Source: Rhizophagus irregularis (Eukaryota; Glomeromycota; Glomeromycetes; Glomerales; Glomeraceae). From it: DNA of 64,000 bases. The notes beneath the pieces are model-generated. The model did no database searches. It was given only the letters and a program-made list of their open reading frames with translations, and had not been told where the DNA came from. Below, piece after piece: positions 59,498 to 64,000 of the stretch. The position numbers and the translations under genes were made by a program. Positions within the stretch are counted from its first letter, which is position 1; each line of letters opens with the position of its first letter. The stretch is from the NCBI RefSeq assembly GCF_026210795.1, contig NC_089436.1:1550001-1614000 (forward strand). The letters run 5' to 3'.

Positions 59498-59957
59498 CTA
59501 GGAAAACGGGAACCGTTGTAAGTCCGGAGCAATAAGTCGTTTCGTCACCCAAAAGCTGCCTAAAATCTGCAACTAAAAAAACAAACAAAATATTAGCAGA
59601 CGTTACATTTTGTTAAAAATAAAAAAAAAAGACAAAGAAAAAATATTTAAACACATACCGTAATGCATCTAGGGAGAACCAGATTTCCAACCTTACCGAA
59701 ATTCATGTCCATAGATATTTGAAGAAACTGTCTAAAAAAAAGTAATAAAACGAATTGTTACTAGTAAAAGTTTCGTTATTTTGTTGAAACAAATAACAAA
59801 GTAAAAAAAATATCTTACCTAAATCTAACGCGTCCAGATGACTCTAAAAAAAGTGAAGATGAATGAAATATTAGCAAACATTTCGCTAAAAGAATTGATT
59901 TAAGTAAAAAGAATACTTAAACTACCAAAATATATGTCAAGAGGCTCAAAGAATCGC
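59498..59957 (-). CDS. 3' exons of a minus-strand micro-exon gene
   Basis: Four small exons with clean GT-AG borders keep one frame: 59926-59957 (32 nt), 59819-59843 (25 nt), 59659-59731 (73 nt), 59498-59572 (75 nt, ending TAG). The encoded pieces are RFFEPLDIYF, SSGRVRF, QFLQISMDMNFGKVGNLVLP and LQILGSFWVTKRLIAPDLQR. Phase is compatible at every junction and no stop occurs. A second donor inside the 73-nt exon (gtaagg at about 59696) leads to another open ending, so alternative splicing is possible. Introns carry gctaata or actaata branch-like motifs. Acceptors recur about every 115 bp. Upstream exons are likely (see the next entry). Tiny exons and this spacing recall secreted effector families of AM fungi; that is inference and no homologue is recognised. 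Confidence 0.5.
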
Positions 59958-60099
59958 CTACGAAAAGAAAAAAAGAAAGAACTATTAGTAACATTTAAAT
60001 TAAAAGAAAAATAAAAAAAAAGTCTGAAAGGGACCGAAGTTTACGCAAAATTTATTCGCTAAAAAACCATTTTTCCTTGGTGCTGCTGGTAACTTTCAG

Positions 60100-60409
60100 T
60101 ATTTTGTTTTAAACATCAACCATCTAAAAAAAGAGAAAAATTGAATGTTAACAATGCTTTGTTAGAATAAATAAATTCGAAAAAATACATTTGCAGATGT
60201 TCACCAAGTTTCTATGTATCCAAAGGGCTAAGAAACAATGCCTAAAAAAGAAAAAAAATGTTAAAAACTGGTTATCAAGATAAAAAAATTAAAGAAAAAA
60301 AAATGAAAACCTGAAATATCACGCTCGAGGAAAACTAAACACCAGAAAAAGTGAGAGAAGTAAGGGGAAGGGTAAGACGAAGGAAATAGGAAAGTACTTT
60401 TTTTTTCAT
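60100..60409 (-). other. Probable 5' exons of the minus-strand micro-exon gene, including a signal-peptide-like start
   Basis: Acceptors at about 60242 and 60124 continue the ~115-bp spacing of the downstream exons; the block 60189-60241 is open in one frame. ATG at 60409 starts MKKKVLSYFLRLTLPLTSLT, a short basic start followed by a hydrophobic run, like a secretion signal. The donor joining it onward is weak and the block below 60124 has stops, so the structure here is not resolved. The longer overlapping frame from 60536 is less plausible. Confidence 0.3.
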
Positions 60410-60539
60410 GTGACTTATTTGTTTGATTATTGATCTTATCAGATGTGATACGCGGAGTAACGCGACGCGACAAAATTTTTTCAAATACAGGGTCTTTTTT
60501 TTTATATAATGAACATGATACATTTTGCTTTATCAAGTA

Positions 60540-63500
60540 ATCGATGACATTGCATACAATGTTACTAAAAATAAAAAGTATAAAGGGAAATAAGCAGGGG
60601 CATTATGTTTCAAAAAGGAAATTGTGCGATGACGACGTAGGTGGAAGGAAGGAAAAATTACATGGGTTAAACCGGTACTACAAATTTATCTAGTTCCGTA
60701 CAATAAATAGTCCTTCGCTACGCTCCGGACAATAATTATTGTTTGTTAATGATATGTTAATTTAACCAGAAGTATTCTTTAGGATCCTATTACTACTGTA
60801 ATAAATATAAATTAATAACAATTCATATTGAATCCTAATACAACTGAATTAATGTAAATTAACATAATTCTGCCTAAATATTAAATAAAATAGCCAGAAT
60901 TATCAATCCTGATACGATCCTGATATAATCCTGATCTATAATATTTAGTGCATCAATCTAATTATTAATAGAATTATTTAATTACATGCAAATAAAAACT
61001 GCAAAATTCTTTGTTATACTGAAAAAAAAATTTGTTATAAAAAAATCTGTTATATCAAGAGATATTTTTATATATTCACATACTTTACTTCATACTATGT
61101 TATACAGTAAATAAATAGTAAATTTCGTTATATCAAGATTTTTTTTATATTTAAAATCGATACCATACTGAAAATCTGTTATATCGTTATATTGAAATTT
61201 GCTATAGAGAAGGGGGACTGTATTAAAAAAATATAGCCTTGAATTAAACAATACAATTTAATTACTGCTTAGTTTTTATGATTCTTAAATAATAAATAAA
61301 CTTCAAAAACTTATTTATGATAAGTTTCTTTTATGATATCCAACTATTTTTCAATAAAAATCTTCAATTATTTCACCAGAAAATTTGCTATGCAATGCAA
61401 AAAAAAAAGAAGAAATACTTCATTGTAGTTTAAAATAAGAACAAAAGAACTGATACTTAAAATTTATAAATATATAATTATGATGTAGTTTTCTTTAATT
61501 CAATTGTAAGATTAGTACATATAATAAACCATTTTAATTATTAAAATGAATTTTTTGTAAATAAATTTTACTTTTAATAAATATCACTTTATTAATTATA
61601 AGTAAATATGTAATATTATTTAAAATTAAAATTAATAATTAGTAATTAAAAATTTATTTAATAAAAGTTTTTAAAAAATCCTTCATATTGTGTAGAAAGT
61701 TTTAGGAAAAATAAGATTGCACATGACTAATTGATCACAATTAATTTATTGATCACAATATTATATTACATTATACAGATCATTTGACAAAAATAATATA
61801 ACCCAATATTAAGCAAACTGTATGGTATATATTATATATGACAATTACTAATCATTTATTTAACCTAGAAATATCTATTTAATTTTTAACTTATTTCATA
61901 ATATATTAAGGAAAATATTCATTGTAAAGAAAATATATTAACTAGAACCTTACTATTGCTAATTTTTATTTCTTTTTACTATATAGAACAACTCTATATT
62001 TGTATTTTTATAATTTATTTATATTATATAGATTCATTATAATAAACATTACATCATCAAATAAATGCTTATTTTAGGATATACACCTATTTTTTAACTA
62101 ATTAATAATTCAAAATCAATAATTTTATACCATTAAATTCATCTTAATTATACTTTTCATCAAATTGATGAATTACTAACTAAATTGTATTTTAAGACAT
62201 AATTAATTCATAGTAATTTTATAATAAATAGTGAATTAATCTGTTTGCCAAAATATAATGTAATTAATTAGCGGAGAAGTATAATCTTAATAAGAAAAAT
62301 CTAATGGTAATAAATTTATTTTTCTAATTTTAATCTTTACTAAGATACAATGCAAAGTGATTTTTTATATAATATAAATAAGAGATGTCCTACATACAGT
62401 TTATATATTATAGATATATTTATAATTTTAATTTTGTAATAATATCTTAATATTTTTTTATAAATTTTTATATGCCAAAATAATAAGACTATATTATATT
62501 TATTTTGTATGGAAAAAAATCACATATTTAAAGAAGTTTTGCGATCTATTATTATTGAATTAATAAAATTAAAATTTTAATTAGTAAAATAAATCTTTTT
62601 TTTACTTTAAAAATTATTATACTAGTTATTAATTTTATTATTAAAATTCAGGTTGCGTACTAATAAATATTAGGAAAAAAATGTACGGGGGTTCTATTAA
62701 AAATTTAAAATCTATTTTCGAATCAGAATTCTTAAAACTACAGATGGAAAATGTTAAAGCCCAAAATGATAAGATTGTTACCATATGAAAAATTGTGAAA
62801 AAATGAAAAAAGTCAACAAGTAGTGCGACACAAATAACGTGTAATATTTATATTAATGAATTTATTTTTAATACCGATTTATTTAAAAATTCATCCTAAC
62901 TATACTTATTTTGAAACGAGTATTAATTTGGCAATTTTGGCGCGACAATACTTTTAATTTTTACATAAACATAGATGTCAATGTGATTTTATGCCGATTA
63001 AAAATAAGCAATATTATAATAAGCAGTTATGAGACCATGTTAATACCAAATATAGATGATTTTATGCAGATTTACATACTAGTAAAACAGGATAACGTAT
63101 TACTTGTAAACGCCTGATTATTTACCAAACAACGGATTAAGGTATAAAGGAGATCTACGATAATATCTAATTTTCTTTAAATATTATACATAAATTATAA
63201 ATAATTTTTGTTGCACTTCCCAAAATAATAATAACAAGACAACAAGAAATGTCTTATCTTATCATTATGTTTATCCCGATTTTTTTAATAATATAACCAT
63301 AAAAATAAGGATATACAAAAATTATAGTTACGGCATTTTTCATCGAACAGTGCCTTTCTTAAAGTTACCGATAAAAAAAAAAAATCTTTACTTCACTTAG
63401 AAAGCTTTTAATCAAACTTTCTTATCTAAGCACCTTCTTTCGAACCATCAAAAGGAAAGAAAGATTTCATAGTAAAATGATAAAATTGACGTTCTATGAT

Positions 63501-64000
63501 ATTTACCATATTGAAAAATACCATATCAAAATCCGGTTGAAACAATCTGGCTTATGACCAGAAATGTCAATTTTAATGGGATGTATATATCCAGCTATTT
63601 AAATAAAAAAAATATCTATTTTTTTTTAAATTAGCTGGTTTCGTGCATTATTTATAGTTTCAAGTAAGGTAATTTGCAATGATCACAAATAAAGTATTTT
63701 AAATATCTTTAAATATTTAAAGTTGTTCTAGCGATCTATGTTGTATTCATCATTTTGTATGGTCACACATAATATATGCATCTTTAAATTTGAAAGACCT
63801 TTTTGTCAAATGTTGATGCAGAAGAGTAGATTAGTTCTATTTATAGAATTAGATCATTTTATCTTTTATCTTCACCCACTTACTGTGCAAACATTGTGTT
63901 TATATAAATAAATGCACTTTCTCCCATTCACCCCTTAAGCTTCGGTTTGATCAAATTATTTCAATTTTTTCTCTCCAGGCTAAAATATATATATATATAT
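60540..64000. other. AT-rich right end without confirmed genes
   Basis: 60705-60735 carries ccttcgctacgctccggaca, the inverse of the motif at 41432. 61010-61225 ends with agaagggggactgta and has repeated ctgttatat strings, like the end of a pogo-like element lacking its left terminus. 62681-62788 is a 35-codon frame (MYGGSIKNLKSIFESEFLKL), likely a coiled-coil gene fragment. 62911-63117 is an open frame of ordinary composition with no recognised family. The last 150 bp carry tttatataaata at 63899-63910, a possible TATA box of a gene beyond the edge. Confidence 0.35.

Noticed and set aside
63720..64000. Gene start at the right edge
   Set aside because: A TATA-like string is present, but no start codon with a convincing frame lies inside the window.

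Overview
This is AT-rich nuclear DNA from a filamentous fungus, most likely an arbuscular mycorrhizal fungus (Glomeromycotina, Rhizophagus-like). The reasons are short GT-AG introns, a broken Crinkler-type effector gene, Plavaka/KDZ transposons paired with a divergent accessory gene, many MITEs, and protein sequences I recognise from that group. About a dozen real or broken genes sit in a matrix of nested mobile DNA and simple AT-rich sequence. No tRNA, rRNA or CRISPR was seen by eye.

Layout. 1-5.2 kb: part of a mobile or virus-like replicon. It has a frameshifted tyrosine-recombinase gene running off the left edge, a 1016-aa primase/SF3-helicase, a divergent small Cys/His protein, and a symmetric set of 10-12 bp iteron-like repeats resembling a replication origin. 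5.5-9.6 kb: a TIR element, the broken C-terminal half of a hAT transposase, and a SANT-like/RS-tail gene split by a 415-bp MITE. 9.7-26.4 kb: nested transposons. A decayed Plavaka-type element (11.1-23.7 kb, transposase on minus, accessory gene on plus) carries a second, 5.8-kb Plavaka element (13972-19785), a 961-bp pogo-like element and a 109-bp palindromic mini-element. Satellites, a non-autonomous hAT with an 8-bp TSD and a small TA-flanked element follow.

30.4-39 kb: two divergent paralogues, each with a Cys4 zinc finger and a C-terminal PARP-like (ADP-ribosyltransferase) domain. One has a ~400-residue Gln-rich region. 39.5-45.4 kb: a retropepsin-containing retrotransposon relic, gene fragments, and a decayed Crinkler (Crinkler_N, PD-(D/E)xK-like, protein kinase) pseudogene. 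49.3-52.6 kb: three ordinary-looking genes: a seven-TM protein, a TARG1/OARD1-type macrodomain protein, and a small CDC25/arsenate-reductase-like rhodanese phosphatase.

53.9-64 kb: gene relics, three MITEs (one a second copy of the 961-bp element), two convergent micro-exon arrays at 58.7-60.4 kb, and long AT-rich stretches without genes.

The best candidates for something undescribed are the recombinase/primase-helicase/iteron module and the micro-exon arrays. The combination of two ART-like proteins with a macrodomain hydrolase is suggestive, but may be chance. All splice sites, motif calls and family names come from reading the sequence and from memory; no database search was run.
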